Notes under the pieces: generated by a model | Seen by the model: only the letters and a program-made list of their open reading frames with translations | Databases searched by the model: none | What the model was told of the DNA's origin: nothing | Program-made: the position numbers and the translations under genes | Shown: positions 13,565 through 26,287 of the stretch, one piece after another | How positions within the stretch are numbered: the stretch's first letter is position 1 | How the letters are laid out: every line of letters begins with the position of its first letter | NCBI GenBank assembly: GCA_025766275.1 | Contig: JAFKAC010000038.1 | Span: 1 to 64,000 of the forward strand | Length of the DNA stretch: 64,000 bases | From: Lactarius indigo | Lineage: Eukaryota > Basidiomycota > Agaricomycetes > Russulales > Russulaceae | Reading direction: 5' to 3'

Positions 13565-13756
13565 AGAGCGAGAGGGATGGAGGATGGCGTGGAGATCGAT
13601 GGCGAGAGCGACGCCATGGGAGCACGAGACCGGAATGATGAATGAGATGGCGGAAGTGTTACCAACGGCGACTGAACCATGTGACACCGGACTGAGACCG
13701 AAAGTACCGAAAATGCGTGATTTCAGGCCCAGAATGCCACAACATTGTATGGCATA

Positions 13757-14073
13757 GACCCGATCAAACCTACTCCTGTGTCTGAATCAGAAACAAAAAT
13801 GAAATTGTTTGATTCCCGACGAGGGGGATGTTGTGCATCGAAGTAGTGTGCACAATACCAGCCGCCGGCAAGAATACAGTACTGCACAGATGCCTCAACG
13901 CAAGCCAGAGAAAAACAAAGAAAAAAATCGACGTGCACAAAGCAAGTCAAGTAAACATGACCCTATTTGGACTGTTGTATCCGAATCACAGACGAAAATG
14001 AAATTGTGTGTGGGAAGCAAAGGGGGAGGCTGTTGTGCGTCGTGAAAGTAGTGCGCACAAAACCAGTTGCTAG
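13757..14073 (+). repeat. Diverged direct duplication of about 110 bp
   Basis: Two copies, about 13757-13867 and 13958-14073. Both contain 'aaaatgaaattgt', a G-rich block followed by 'tgttgtgc', and 'gtagtg.gcacaa.accag' in the same order. They are separated by about 90 bp that is not duplicated. Origin unknown: possibly an old tandem duplication or a repeat fragment. Confidence 0.6.
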
Positions 14074-14230
14074 AAATATTTGTTCACATGAATAAAAGTC
14101 TCGTATGAGTGAGCCACAATCTGATCAAGTTTACTATGATACAACTACAAACAATAATATGTCAATTCGATGCCAGTCCGAGTACACTTTGAGACTGGCC
14201 AGTCTGGTCGAGTTGTGTTGATAAACGCAA

Positions 14231-15919
14231 CTACATATCTTCAACCCAACCCTCTCCCGTTCCTGTACCTATGGTTTCGCTGGCCTCTGTGGCTCTTGTC
14301 CAGTTTTCAGACCAATTGGTGAACAATGTGATCGTATCCCACTGCGTTGCGGCCAAGAGGATTGCTATGCTGCACGTGATAATAACATTGTTGGAACTAG
14401 CATCTGCCAGGAGCGCTTCAGCTGGTATGGGAGGGCCTGAGATTCTATATCTCACGTGCGTGGTGTGATGTACCCGGCCTGGTTCTTGTGCCGCGTGTGA
14501 CTTCAATTCTGTGGCCTTTTTCGTATCACTCTCGGGCTCCTGTATCCAGTACCAGATTTCCATTTTGCCACCCCTCTCAGCAACACCTGTCACAATCTGT
14601 CAAAAATCTCCCTGACTGGTGTATGCCTGAGTGACATGCGGGATAAGTGATATACAACGGTATTTCTGTGTGACCACACGTACCAAGGCTTGCACAATGT
14701 CTTCCGATGCTGAAAAAACTTTTAGTCTCTAACTTTGCCTAAGTAGGGAATTACTTACAGTCATGTTGAAGGCTCTCCGCTAGTGTCCTATCCTCTACAG
14801 TGGTGATGTGAGCACACCCATATGATGTCCCTGATAATACGGCAGTATTGCCATGAATGAAAGTGATGGGTAGGATGACATTGTCGGGGATGGTGTGATG
14901 TGTGGTGTACTGGAACGAAGCATCCATGAAGTGGTTGGAATTCAAGGAATACCAATCAATGCCATTGTAAAGGTTGGTCACTGCGAGGACCTTCCCATTG
15001 GAAGACACAGCAGAACACCCTCTATATCACTCATAAGCAAAGGTGACACTAGAGAGAACTGTTCATACATTTTACACACACGAGGGCGGATACGCCACCT
15101 GATTTCGAGTGTCTTTAAGTTCCATGCACTACCAACCATTCGTAAGACCGATGTTACTAGGTAGCTGACAGATAAAAGACTCACATCATGCCATGGTCCA
15201 TATACGTTGCCAGGAGGAGGTCACCGCCGCCTAAAAAATGGAGGGAACGTGGAATGGGTTCTGGGAGCTCCCCATCGAGCTCTGGAAACTTAGGAGGGTC
15301 TGGAAGACGCTGGACGCTTTCCCAAGTAGCTATGACACTTCGGTTAGTACAATTTCCCAGCCAAGAGATAGCAGAAACACGCCAATTGTTCCTTGTTTGA
15401 CCAACTGAACGACCCAGCCTGAGCCAATAGCTAGCCAAATGCCACTTTCTGCAATGCAATGAATGGGGCCTGGGCACACAGTTGATGGTATGATAATATG
15501 GATTTCCCTATAAAAGATGTGCTTGGCGGAACACTTGACTAGACCTTTTCAAGTGAAACTTACAGCGGTTGAGCCATCAAGATTTAATGTGTGCACGTCA
15601 CCACTCGCATCGCCAGCAACCAGTGTATGGCCAAAACAGGAACACCAAAGCAGTGTCGTTACTGGCACTTTCACTTGAAACCGACGGACTTCGTGCCCGC
15701 TACCATTCCCATGAAAGACAATAACTGGGCCGTCATCGGCTCCACTTGCAAAAGCGACCTGTCATAAGAGAAAGCCAATGTATTGACGGAATCATAATGT
15801 TTTTGAATAGTCTTCTTTAGAGAGTAGTGACCCATGTTGACAACAGAGAGGGATGAGAGATGAGCGGTAATGACGCTTGGAAACCTCTCGTTTAAATTGC
15901 ATGTATGACATATTTCCAC
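14231..15919 (-). CDS. WD40-repeat protein with a C-terminal hydrophobic segment
   Basis: WD40 proteins form beta-propeller scaffolds; the partner here is unknown. N-terminal exon has 'KKTIQKHYDSVNTLAFSYD', then blades with 'ASGADDGPVIVFHGNGSG' and 'GHTLVAGDASGDVHTLNL'. A later exon has 'WNLKTLEIRWRIRPR', and another has 'SSNGKVLAVTNLYNGIDWYS'. The small exon 'SSEDIVQAL' is followed by the last exon (14593-14231), which includes a stretch that could be a membrane segment ('NVIITCSIAILLAATQW'). Introns with clear GT-AG ends include those ending just before 15480, 15125 and 14593. Two one-base frame changes (near 15757 and 15030) are not explained by introns, so the copy may be damaged or mis-assembled. 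I recognise the general pattern as a repeated Agaricomycete WD40 family, with no known function. Confidence 0.6.
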
Positions 15920-16099
15920 TTATGGAGTACAATACGAGATAGACTACAGCAGTAGGTAAAGGCCAGCCTGGAAGGACGGTCCGCAGTCACTAGTTACCTC
16001 ATCCTATGGCTTGTGGCCTGCCCCTACCGGGCTCTTTTTAAAGCTACAGTGGATTACCAGTGACGTACCCCACAATGCCTATTGTCCCCTCCTGCAACT
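15920..16099. other. Short divergent promoter interval
   Basis: The WD40 gene (minus) and the BTB gene (plus) are divergently arranged here with under 200 bp between coding parts, so they may share a promoter. No defined element was recognised. Confidence 0.3.
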
Positions 16100-17675
16100 C
16101 CTAGGACCAATCGAGGTCGCCTCAGACGAGACATTACACTTCGATTTCCCTGGATCGGATATCATTCTTCGCTCTTACAACTCCCATGATTTCCGGCCCG
16201 GGCCGGGTGATTAAGCTTTACCTTGTCGTTTGCTCCCTGGTACTTCAAGAGCTCATTCAAAACATTTCAAACACTTCCGATGTCCCCAACGGTGAAAAGC
16301 AAGAACTGCCTCCAGTAGTCAAACTACCAGAAAGCAAGGCAACCCTTTACAGCCTCCTCACTTTCGTTTACCCCGTCGCTCCTGTCCTTCCTTCGACCAC
16401 AGAGAAGATCATGGCACTCCTAGCCATTGCTCAGAAGTGTCGAGTGGACTCAGTTTTAATTCATATCTGAGGAGTCATCTCTCGACAGGATCTGCCATTC
16501 CTTCGCCCAGAGACAGTACTCCACATTTATTTCCTTGCACAACAGCACGAACTCCGTCAAGAGGCGGTTCAGGCTGCGCGAGTTACATTGCGCCTCTCAA
16601 TGATGATCGAGGATTTGGGAGACAAGCTTGAATTCCCCGGCATGACAGGCGCCTATCTCCATGAGCTTTGGAAGTATCACCAGCAAATCCGAACAGATCT
16701 CAAATCGAGTGTCCTTGAGCTCAGAAACTCTGGTTCGCCCGATAGCGTGAATTGTCTGCATTGTTCAGGACCTCGCTCTAGTCACTACTCTTTTCCGCCA
16801 TGGCTTGACGATTACATCAGGGCCATAGTGGAATCTCTTCATCTTTTCGATCTCGTCAGGTTCGAAGATGCACGGGCACGCCACATCAGATCTGAAATCT
16901 CCAACACACGTCATTCTCAAGTGTGTTCGTGTGTGGAGATATCCAGCCACAGCCAGGTCATATGCGCTTTCTAGGGGGCCCTGACCGCTGTCGTTCATGA
17001 GGTGATAGAAAAGGTACGTAGAACTGGTGTACTAGGCCTAATTGCGATAACTAATACAAACACCCACAGGCAGATTCAGCTCTGGCTCTCGTGAAGGAAG
17101 AGCCAACCTCCGCAAACTTGGATCCTCCATCCGTGCCATTGTGTTTGGACACACCTGACGCGAATATTATAGTCCGGTCGTCTGACCAAGTCAATTTCTG
17201 TGTCCACCAGTCACTGCTCGCCATATCGTCACCGTTTTTCAAAGATATTCTCTCTCTCCCCCAGCCACCCGACGATGAACTCATAGATGGCCTTCCTGTG
17301 ATCCAATTGACTGAGAACGCTGATCTGCTGAATACCCTCATCTCATTGCTTTACCCCATTTCCCCCGTCATACCAGACCCCTATGAAAAGGTGTTCACCT
17401 TATTCGCTGCCTGCCAGAAATATGACATGGAATTAGTTCAGTCCAATATCCATGCGGGGATTGAACTTGGAACGTTTCCTGTGCCAGTTGAGGCTGAAGC
17501 GTTCTGTGTGTGTGCTATTGTGGGTAGCATGGGGCTTGCTCCAGAATTGGAGAATGTGGCTCGTCTCACTTTAGGTCTTCCGATGACATTTGAATCACTT
17601 GGAGAACAATTGCAGTCATTCAAAGGGAGGGCACTGTGTGACCTTGTTCGCTATCGCAAAGGTGGCAAATTGTGA
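16100..17675 (+). pseudogene. Double-BTB/POZ gene, first half broken
   Basis: BTB domains mediate dimerisation and Cullin-3 or chromatin contacts. There are two BTB units in one gene. Unit 1 reads 'HFDFPGSDIILRSYNSHDF', then 'QELPPVVKLPESKATLYSLL' and 'PETVLHIYFLAQQHELRQEA'. Unit 2 (17070-17675) reads 'DANIIVRSSDQVNF', 'SLLAISSPFFKDILSLPQP' and 'LLNTLISLLYPISP' with no break. A 56-nt intron (17014-17069) joins them in frame ('VIEK'/'ADSALALVKEEP'). Unit 1 is damaged. Ten surplus bases at 16197-16206 shift the frame, TGA at 16468-16470 sits where arginine is expected ('HI*GVIS'), and the frame is lost again near 16915-16980. The start codon is not certain. A transcript starting near 17091 could still make the second BTB domain alone. 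Confidence 0.7.
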
Positions 17676-19497
17676 CGCAATTGTCGATGAAGTACAAGTC
17701 GGTCAGGCCTTCTATGTCGTCTCAAAATGTGGCTACTCACCTCCGTCTGGACAGGTCCAACTATGGTGCATACAATTTGTGCTACCGTTTTTTTACGTGC
17801 CCTTATCCACTTTACACTAGCAGTTGTGCACCCCTGGCCCTTGCGCAACTGCGCATCTGGTCATACTCTTTCCTGATCTGTAACATCACAATTACAGTCC
17901 ATGTGTCTGTACTACTCTCGTCCGTACTTCTACCTATTGCTGCCATCAAACACTCCCACTCAATTGGTTGGGAGTCAGGGCTAACTTGCGCGTAAACGTT
18001 TTGACCTTTGGTTAGGCTAGCACCTTCACAAATATATCCACAACGTTCAATCAGGATGTAAACGCTATAACCTCTTCTACTGCATTGCGAACGTAGTGAT
18101 ATTGATATGTTTAGTATGAGAGTGGTGAATGCGAAAGCTGACAAGTTCCCCGCCAGCAGCAGGAAGGGTCGGGGCGCATCCGGGTCTGCGCCGAAGACAA
18201 CACCCAACCAACCAATCATGTACCCAGCAACCACATTAACCGTTTGAGTCTGGTGTATTGATTATGCACCCGAGGAACCGGAGGATCAGGACTCTTGAGT
18301 AAGCTGTGGCTGGCAATGCAATAAGTAGGAAGACCTAGCCCGAGAGTGCCTGTGCTCCTTCAAAGCAAAATCGGTGTCTGTGAATCTGACTGCCTTTCCC
18401 TCAAGCTCACTGTCGGGCCTTGCCACTGACACTTTTTTTCTCGAATTCATCAAAGCACACCTTCGGTCAAGCGTTTGGTATAGAAAAGCACATGTAACTC
18501 TCTGCAGACATGATCAAACAAACACATGCAGAGTATCTTGAGACTCCTGGCCTCACCCAAGCTCAAAAGTTGCCTATAATTAGCCTACGTTTGGATGCCC
18601 CACAGAATCCTCCGGATAGATGAATGAGCAGCCTGAGCGGGCACGAGGGTTGACTAGTTGACTAGTTGACTACTAGCGTGCGTCTGACATCGTTTTTTTT
18701 TTTTTTTAATACCATCAACCATCACGCGTCATGCATCATGCATCATGCGTCACGCCTTGTTTGACTGAAGTGCTTGATTGCCGTCGAGACCTTAGAAATG
18801 GTGAATGACTCACTCCCCCTGACTCTCTTAGTCCACTCCAGGTGTTAGCAGACATATGTCGCCCAACACAGTTTTGAGCATTGCGAACTTGCGATTCACT
18901 AATATTTCACTCGTCACATAAGGCTAACCCAGAATATGACTACAATGAGTCCTTACATCCTTGAAGTAGATAAAAATTGCAATGCGATGCGGTGACAAGC
19001 GAACAGAACAATGGTACCTGATTTCTATAGTAACCAGAAATGGATGGACAATGGTCATGGTGGTGTGGTGCTGAGCTGTGATATGTGCAGGGCGCTGGCC
19101 TACAGTATGCACGCACAAAGCTCTTCTCTCACCCAGGAATAGGTTAGGTGATTATGTATTTCAGCAACTTGAATCCTTTTGTCCTATGTGTGAATAGCTC
19201 AGCGATATTGAAAGGTTCTGATGGATATCTAGCCTTCTATCCATCACACTGTGGTTGGAATCTGGGTTTCACGTACTGCACACCTTGCTGCACACCGTTT
19301 ACAAAGCAATCCCCAATCCTTTAAGACCACATGGGCGCGGTACTTATTGTGGTATTTAAGGTCTCTCTCCAGACTGTCTGCACTCTGTCTAGCTGTGGCA
19401 TAACTCCATAGGGCATTTCACCTTAGATCTGCGAGTAGTTCAGCCCCGATCAGTCTGGTGTTCCTCTTCCATTCAGTGGGTCGTACGAAACTATTCG
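17676..19497. other. No supported gene; short local repeats
   Basis: The 140-codon minus ORF at 17812-18234 has no recognisable domain. At 18645-18672 'gttgactagt' units repeat. A 15-base T run lies near 18692-18707, followed at 18719-18756 by 7-8-base repeats of the 'catgcatcatgc' type. These look like slippage products. Nothing else seen. Confidence 0.45.
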
Positions 19498-21902
19498 TTG
19501 TCTTTCACCTACTCATGTACGCCCCTCCCTCCAGAGTCTGAATCTCGGGGCCACAACCGACATCTCATGTTCAGGGGTCGCCCCACTCACAGTGCAAGTG
19601 CACGCGATCTAACTGTGTTAGAGGAAGATCTACTTGCTGATGATGAAGAAGAAAACGCCACTCCTGACGGTGAGTGCAGATGCTATTGACTGTTGTGAAG
19701 TTCCCATGTTGGATATGTAGAAGTTTCCAACACCACAGCATCTCCAGGGGGCGCAAATCGAGGTGGTTCCTGGTCTGGCGATGGTAAAACCCCACATTCG
19801 CTGCCACATCGAGTTTGTTTGTTGATGTACCCACGCCTTCTTAGCAGACTCAGAGTCAATCCTAGAGTGCGACAGAACACATAAGTGTGCTTTCGCCATT
19901 GTGCTGTGGGGTAAGATCTTCACATGTTCCAAGCTCGGACCAAGAAGTGCCTGTACGTCGATACCCCAGGCAGTACCAGTCTCAGTCACGAGCAGATAGG
20001 AGTGCACTGTGTTGATTTTTAACCTTGTGCAACGGCCTCTCTGAAGGTATTGCTATTTAACTAGCCATTTGAAGAAACTTTAGTGACCCCAAGAGTGGCA
20101 ATAAAAACCAGGCCTGCACGCAGATGACTCAGACAGGTACCTTGTAGTTATCCTGTGGGTTCAAGCAGTGAAGATGAAGCGTATTCCGAAGATGAAAGCA
20201 TAAGAAATACCCTACTTGAGTATCGTCGTTCACCTTATCCTTCCTTTCAAATAGGTTACCATTCAAACAGCATCCAAAGGAAAGCAAAAGGAAACTTACG
20301 ACTGAAGCTCATCTGAAGTAGAACAACTCTTGCCACCAATCGAGCCCAGTCATGACCCTCAGAATTTTTATGCGTCTGACTCACCGGTAATTGAAGATCC
20401 TGACTTGGATGAGGAACCAGACAAGTCAGAAGTCGTAGAAAACATTGACCAAGATGGTCAGGGTGACAGGGTAGACAGTGAAAGTAATGGAGGACCGAGT
20501 GTACGCTTCATATATTTGACTCACGCTTGCCATTGCTAATGGGCATCAAACATCTCAGCCACTGCCTCAACTATTTGCACAGTCCAATGCTCCCCATTCC
20601 CACACTTCGCGGCTTTCGTCTCAAGGGGAGTCGCACTCACAGCCGCAGGATTCACCTACAACTTCTCCATATCTGCGCAGAGCAGACCAGCATCAGGGTG
20701 CATCATCGTTTGGCCGCTCCATACGTGAATGATATCTGTTGCCTTCTTGGTAGGCTCGGAGTTGTGTGACTCATGACTCACTTCTCAGAACTCCGGCGGC
20801 TTTGAACAACAAGCATACATCGTTGATCTGCTCGAACAGATAGTAAAGAACACTAGCCCCACTCACAGAACTGGGTGTCACGGTGGTCAAAAGAAGTCCA
20901 GCAGGCGTAGGAGGAGCCCATTGCGCCGTGCTGATGAAGATAAAGCACTAGCTGTCAGTCCTTAAGTCCCAATCTTGATATCATGTCCTAGACTGATCCA
21001 ATTGTGCTGAAACCAGAAACTCGTTCGAGACGAACTTGCCTTACTGCTAGGTGCAAGCCCACCTTATGGCTCCACGCCATCACCTTCTTGGCTTTCTGCA
21101 TTTGCATCCGAGTGGGAGAACAGTGGCCATGGAGTGAACGCATGTGAAACAACAGCTGCGGACTTCATGGTTGACATAGCAGGGGATCCGAAATTGCCAT
21201 GGAATGTTTCTGCAGGCTGAGCATTCACTGTTTATCTTATTGAGAAGACAGGATGTGACGATACATCAGAGATGCGAAAGGCGATTGAGAAGGCTTTTAA
21301 CAGCAGGATCAAGAGTCTGAAATCACGCTGGAAACGAGACATGCTACCTCAGGCAGCCAAAGTTGCAGAGCGGTCCAAACATAACTGCAAGCAGCACAAA
21401 TACCAAGTACGTTGTCGTATATCCCTACCTGGGAATACACTCATCTAAGCTACAGTTATTTCAACGTCGCCACGAGATTGTTAAGCTCTATGACCCACTG
21501 AAGAAGCACCTTGAGGTCATGGATGCATTGGGAGCAGACGGAATGTCCTCGGATGAGTCTTCCTTTGATTCTAATACCGGCCAGACAACATACACTGTCG
21601 TCAAACCAAGCTGGCGGCATCCTGACATCCACCATTGGCTCAAAGTTTTTGATGATTTGCATCACCGGAATCACATTAACGCCTTCATTCTTGACAAACG
21701 TGGCATGTTCACGCACATACGCACCGGCTCTCAGAAGGTTCGTCAAGTGCAATATGCCCCTCCAGGTCTCCCAGTCAATGCCTATGACCCCAGCTGGCTC
21801 CAAAGTAAGACGCCCCTTTTATTGAAACACAAGTTGTGCCCCAAAGAGGAGCCATATGGCTTTAACCATTCTCCTGAGGTCATTGTGTATGTTTCCTCTT
21901 AG
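19498..21902 (+). pseudogene. Uncharacterised Agaricomycete family protein, one in-frame stop
   Basis: Function unknown. I recognise the C-terminal block as a recurrent family in mushroom genomes. It has 'WRHPDIHHWLKVFDDLHHR', 'DKRGMFTHIRTGSQKVRQV', 'APPGLPVNAYDPSWL' and 'CPKEEPYGF'. The last exon is 21456-21902; its 49-nt intron (21407-21455) joins 'CKQHKYQ' to 'LFQRRHE' in phase 0. The exon before it reads 'GCDDTSEMRKAIEKAFNSRI' and contains TGA at 21218-21220 just before 'AFTVYLIEK', where arginine is likely. Upstream acidic, Ser/Pro-rich segments ('VLEEDLLADDEEEN', 'SPVIEDPDLDEEPDKSE') are probably low-complexity N-terminal exons whose borders I could not fix. Confidence 0.5.
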
Positions 21903-24626
21903 TTCAGCAATGTGTCTCGTTTGATCACATGTACAGACTCTTAACGTCTGACATCCGATGAAACGGTAACGCGCCCTCGTCTTTGGTGTCATTTACCATT
22001 TCCAACTTGCTTCTACCCTATGTCTCTTCCTCCAATCTACCGGCGCAGCTTCAAGACTGCAAGCCCAAGACCCTGCCACAAGGCAGCTCCTCTGCGAGGA
22101 CCTTAGTACGTCTCCGCCTATATGATAACTCCTCTGCCGTTCTCTTCACGCCCTTTACACTCTTCTGTTTTCCCGGTTTCCTCTGGTGAGGTGACTCACT
22201 AGCCTAGTTATTTTTCTCGGCTATTACCTATTCCGCATGAGGCTCAGCCCACGATACCTCTCTTAAATTTCTCTCTGTATGGAGCTGAATACCGGTCTTG
22301 TATTATGTACTGTAGAGATTAGATGCGGAGTCCTATTACGATTATCTAATATGTCGGTCTAGATCTAGCCTCTGGATCCATGTACTATCAATAGACATCG
22401 CTTAGCGTTTGAACACTTTTTGAATGCTCTGAACGCTTTGGAATGCTTTCTGTATGATCAAATTTTTTATTTTCGTACTAAGGTTGTTCAAACCAAAAAA
22501 GAAAAAAAGAAAAAGCCCCAGAACCCAACAAATTGCTTCACATAAGTGAGAGGCCTGTATCGAAGATGCATGCAAATGGGGACATTCAATTGACATGAGC
22601 AAGTTCTATGCATACATAAAAATTGTACTCCAAGATGCACGGAAATCGATTCAAAAAATGAAAAAGAAAACATTCGCCTTGAGTCGAAAAAAAGTTTCAA
22701 AACACGGGAAAGTATTGACACAAAAGCGTACACTTGAGGAGTGGGGGTGTGGCGCCCTTTCTTTGGGGCGACAGCATTCTCGAGGACAATGTGTCATCAA
22801 ACGCGGTCCCCAACGCAGCGCCACCAGAACCGGTAGTACTGACCCAACTCCACTCCACATCAACGACATTCAACACCTTTCCTACAATCTCATGGTGAGT
22901 CCCACATTCAATTGAACGAAAAAAAATAGTTTACTTCGCTTAGATGGCTTTTCGATTCATTCGCGTGGTTTATCAGCTTTGCAGTTGGTTCAAAAGAGCT
23001 GTGATTGTACCAGTTGAAAACTGGGTGAGTTTTTTAAGATTTCTGTTATCGCACACTGTTCACCCTTCCACAGATGCAACAATGACCCCTCCAAGCGGAA
23101 ATGATGATCGACGCGCATTTCAGCGGGTTTGCCAGGGCAAGCCTCATTTTCGACTGCCCTTTGCAACAGATTCAGGTCGCATTTCCTCATGGAGGGCTGG
23201 CAGCACAGAGGGACAATGAGGAGGTCTAGATATCCTCATAAAACAGTGTCATGTCAGTAGTATATAATCTATGCCAAAAATATCCCAACTCACTATCTGC
23301 TGTGTGGAGACCGCTGGGCATTGGCTGTGGGCAATCAACCAACTGGGCTCGAAGTTATCGTTCAGTGTGAGCAATACAAGATGGCTTGACATCTTCGCTG
23401 CAGCAGACCTGACGGGCACGAATCACCTATCCAGGTACAATGGGCAATGAACTGAATACACCCCACTTCACTGTGTTCATGATAGGGTCACTCGGAGCAA
23501 GCAAATCAGCTCAAGTCTCAGCGGACAGGACTAGCAACGCCATAGAAGTGATGAGGACGGGCAAGCAAAAGTGTCCGAATCGTGTCGGCAGGTTGGGAGG
23601 GGTGATGAGGGAACAGTCCAGCGATTGACTGCAAGGATTTGAGGTTGACATCCCTGCTGCTTCAAACACAAATAACTGTGCGTCCCATTGCTGACACCTG
23701 TCAGTAACAATCCTTCACACCACACACGAAGGAGATGCATTGTCACTCAGGTGAGTACGCGAGGCAACCGACTAAGCCAGAAGTTACGACTGCGTTCAGT
23801 GTGAGCAATCTAATATTGAGATACAAAATGGCTTGACATCTTGCTGCCAAGGCACATTGAGACTTCAATGCCATGTTATACCTAGGCCGACAGTAACATT
23901 CGTACATATTCAGATTTAACACAACCATGTTCTGGGAAGGCCTCGTATCTCTATATCTGTCAACCCTACAAAAGGAAATTAGCCGGAATGACAAATTGAA
24001 ATGACATAAGACTGCTTACACATAATGAAATCTCTGTTCAGTCTCTGTTCAGTCTCCTGTTCTTCGCAAGGAGTGTAGCCCTCTAAGCATCCACCAGTGC
24101 CGTCGTCCTGTCAATGTATGTCAGGTGATGTGTATCATAAAGAATAAGTTAGGGCTAACCTCTGAGAAAATGGAGGCCATGTGATCTGGAATATCAGGGA
24201 TAGGATGCCAATCTCCACCAACTGTAACAGCATCACTGACTATGCCCTTTTCTATGGCATGCATCCGCTCCTTGAGTGCTTGAAGGGAAATCTCATACTC
24301 CAGAATCTTCTGAGAGACCAAACATTTCTCAAGATGCAGGGAAACTACGCTTTAACTGTGTGAGGTGGAACAAATGATGGAGGTTCCGACTAGTCTCTTT
24401 TGCAGAAATGTGGAAGTCCGGTTCCTAGAGCAGATTAAAATGTACATATAGTTAGTATCAAGACTTATAAAGGTTTTCATCACCACTGGGAATTTCAGGG
24501 GTGAGTTGTTTGGACTGTTAGGAAACTCATGGGGATGGTGTCGGAGGTGTCCAAAAACTCCTGAAAAGTGGGTCAAGGATGTAATGTGAAAGGGGTCTGA
24601 TACGAGATGACAGTTGGGTTGTGACA
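21903..24626. other. Interval without a supported gene
   Basis: Poly-A-rich runs lie at 22494-22520 and 22650-22695. A minus-strand ORF at 24321-24160 ('EISLQALKERMHAIEKG') could be a coiled-coil exon, but it has no partner exons I can defend. Sequence from 23340-23420 partly recurs at 23795-23850 ('tgtgagcaat...caagatggcttgacatctt'), a short direct repeat about 450 bp apart. Confidence 0.35.
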
Positions 24627-24670
24627 TGTGACATTGTCGCAAAATTTGGGCAGCAGTTTATAATAAATTA
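24627..24670 (+). repeat. Left terminal inverted repeat
   Basis: Pairs with 35452-35495 at roughly three quarters of positions, with small gaps. Blocks shared in order: TGT-ACAT, TGT-GCAAAAT, AGCA and TTATAAT. The run of TTATAA-like motifs begins immediately inside it. Confidence 0.55.
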
Positions 24671-24905
24671 TAATGACATAATGTGATATAATGTCACCCA
24701 AACCTTATAACTCATCTAAGAGATTGTGAGTTCTTATAAACAACTTTATAATTCGCTTGTCAGATCTGTCAGTTGCATTATAATCAATCATAAGGCCTTG
24801 GAATTTATTAAAAGGAACATGCGGTATTACCAGATCGATCACCTGATTATAAATCACAATAAGATTATAATAGACATTATAAATATAATATACATTATAA
24901 GAATA

Positions 24906-26287
24906 CTGTAATTATCTTCTTTCTTATTGCCCGTCTTATCTTCCTTCTTATTCTCTTACCAATATTCAAACTATTATTATTTTCGTCTTATATTCTAATC
25001 CCCTTTTATTAATCTCCCATCAAACTACACACAATGATTATTAGACACATGTGGTCGTGGTGGCTTGCATGTACCCTGATGCTGTCTTGTAGGGAATGTC
25101 TAATGAGGATCAGAGGTGATGGTGACGTGATAGCTCGCGTGACCTGTGGACAGTGTCGAGGTATCGGGAGCGCCATTAGCAATGGCAGTGAAGGTGACCG
25201 GAAGCTTGTGAGACGTACCTGGCTTGTGACGGGGAGAGTGTTTCCTTTCATCACACAAGCATGCTGTGTCATCGACCCTTGTCGACCTCAATCAGAGACC
25301 ACCATGAGGCGGTGACTACCACACTCCGCCGACGCACATCAACATTCACCAGGCCCGCACGCACCCTCGATCCCGTGAAAGGCTCCTCATCTGCCTGTGC
25401 GCCATCGCTCTCCTCATTGTCGTCCACAGGCAGGCACGGGTGCAATTTATGCCACCACTCCGTTTTTGTGGGGATGTCTGTGGGCACGGTTACAGGTCAG
25501 ATTTGCGCATCTTTCTGTTATAAGGAGTCAGGAAAGCTGAGGGGTGTGATGGGATAACGCACGTGTTGAGCTTTGGCTTGGCGTAGTTGACACTCTTGTG
25601 CACGTGGCCTGTCATTGAGCCCTCAGCATTGGCAGTTGGGAGGGGTATTGGTGGCAGACTTGAATTGTGTGGTGTAGGTAGGTGTGACAGTGCTGGTGTA
25701 GTGCCAGGTGTCAATGATGGCAGGCAGGTCGAGCTGTAAGTGAGCGCAGATGACAGCATATCCAAATCTGTATCTGGCTGCAGTCGTTGGCAGTCTTGAT
25801 CTGGGGGGAGGGTCCAGGGGGACAACTAGTTAGTAAAACTAATTTCACGGTAGGTTTAGCAAGGAGATTAAATACCGGAAATGTTTGTGTCAAGACCCAG
25901 TCGATGTGCATGTCCCAAGAGATGAGGCCACAAACATTGACAGTATAGCTCTGGAGGGGTGTCAATGGCAAAGCAACAAGCTTACATTGTATCATGTGCT
26001 CCGAGTCCAGCATGGGGATTCAGAAGGTAGCTTGGATAAGATGCTGGACACCAGACCATTGACGGGGAGTTGACGTCGATGGCGAGGCTGGAGAAGAGGA
26101 TGGGAGTGTCAATGGTGATTAAGGTAATAAGAGAAAGAGAACAGATGCAACTCAGACATCTCAATTCCAACTTTCTGATCACATGACCAGAAAACTAACC
26201 ATTTCCAGAAAGAAATCAATCGTCGTCGATTCAAAAAATATAGGGACATCGTAGGGAAAGAAGAACATGAATGTATCTATGCTAGTA
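24906..26287. other. Element interior without a recognised gene
   Basis: Short ORFs on both strands, none with a motif or credible splicing. This is the 3' flank of the 457-aa gene and the inner side of the left subterminal zone. Confidence 0.35.

Noticed and set aside
13188..13757. Several long ORFs through 13500-13562 on both strands
   Set aside because: They exist only because the (GA)n(GT)n microsatellite has no stops; the proteins are simple Ser/Leu, Thr/His or Arg/Glu repeats.
17812..18234. 140-codon minus-strand ORF with hydrophobic segments
   Set aside because: No motif, no splice partners, and opposite to the 3' flank of the BTB gene; likely chance.
24660..24905. AT-rich, TTATAA-dense stretch as an origin or scaffold-attachment site
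   Set aside because: A matching zone at 35250-35465 in inverted position fits transposon ends better.
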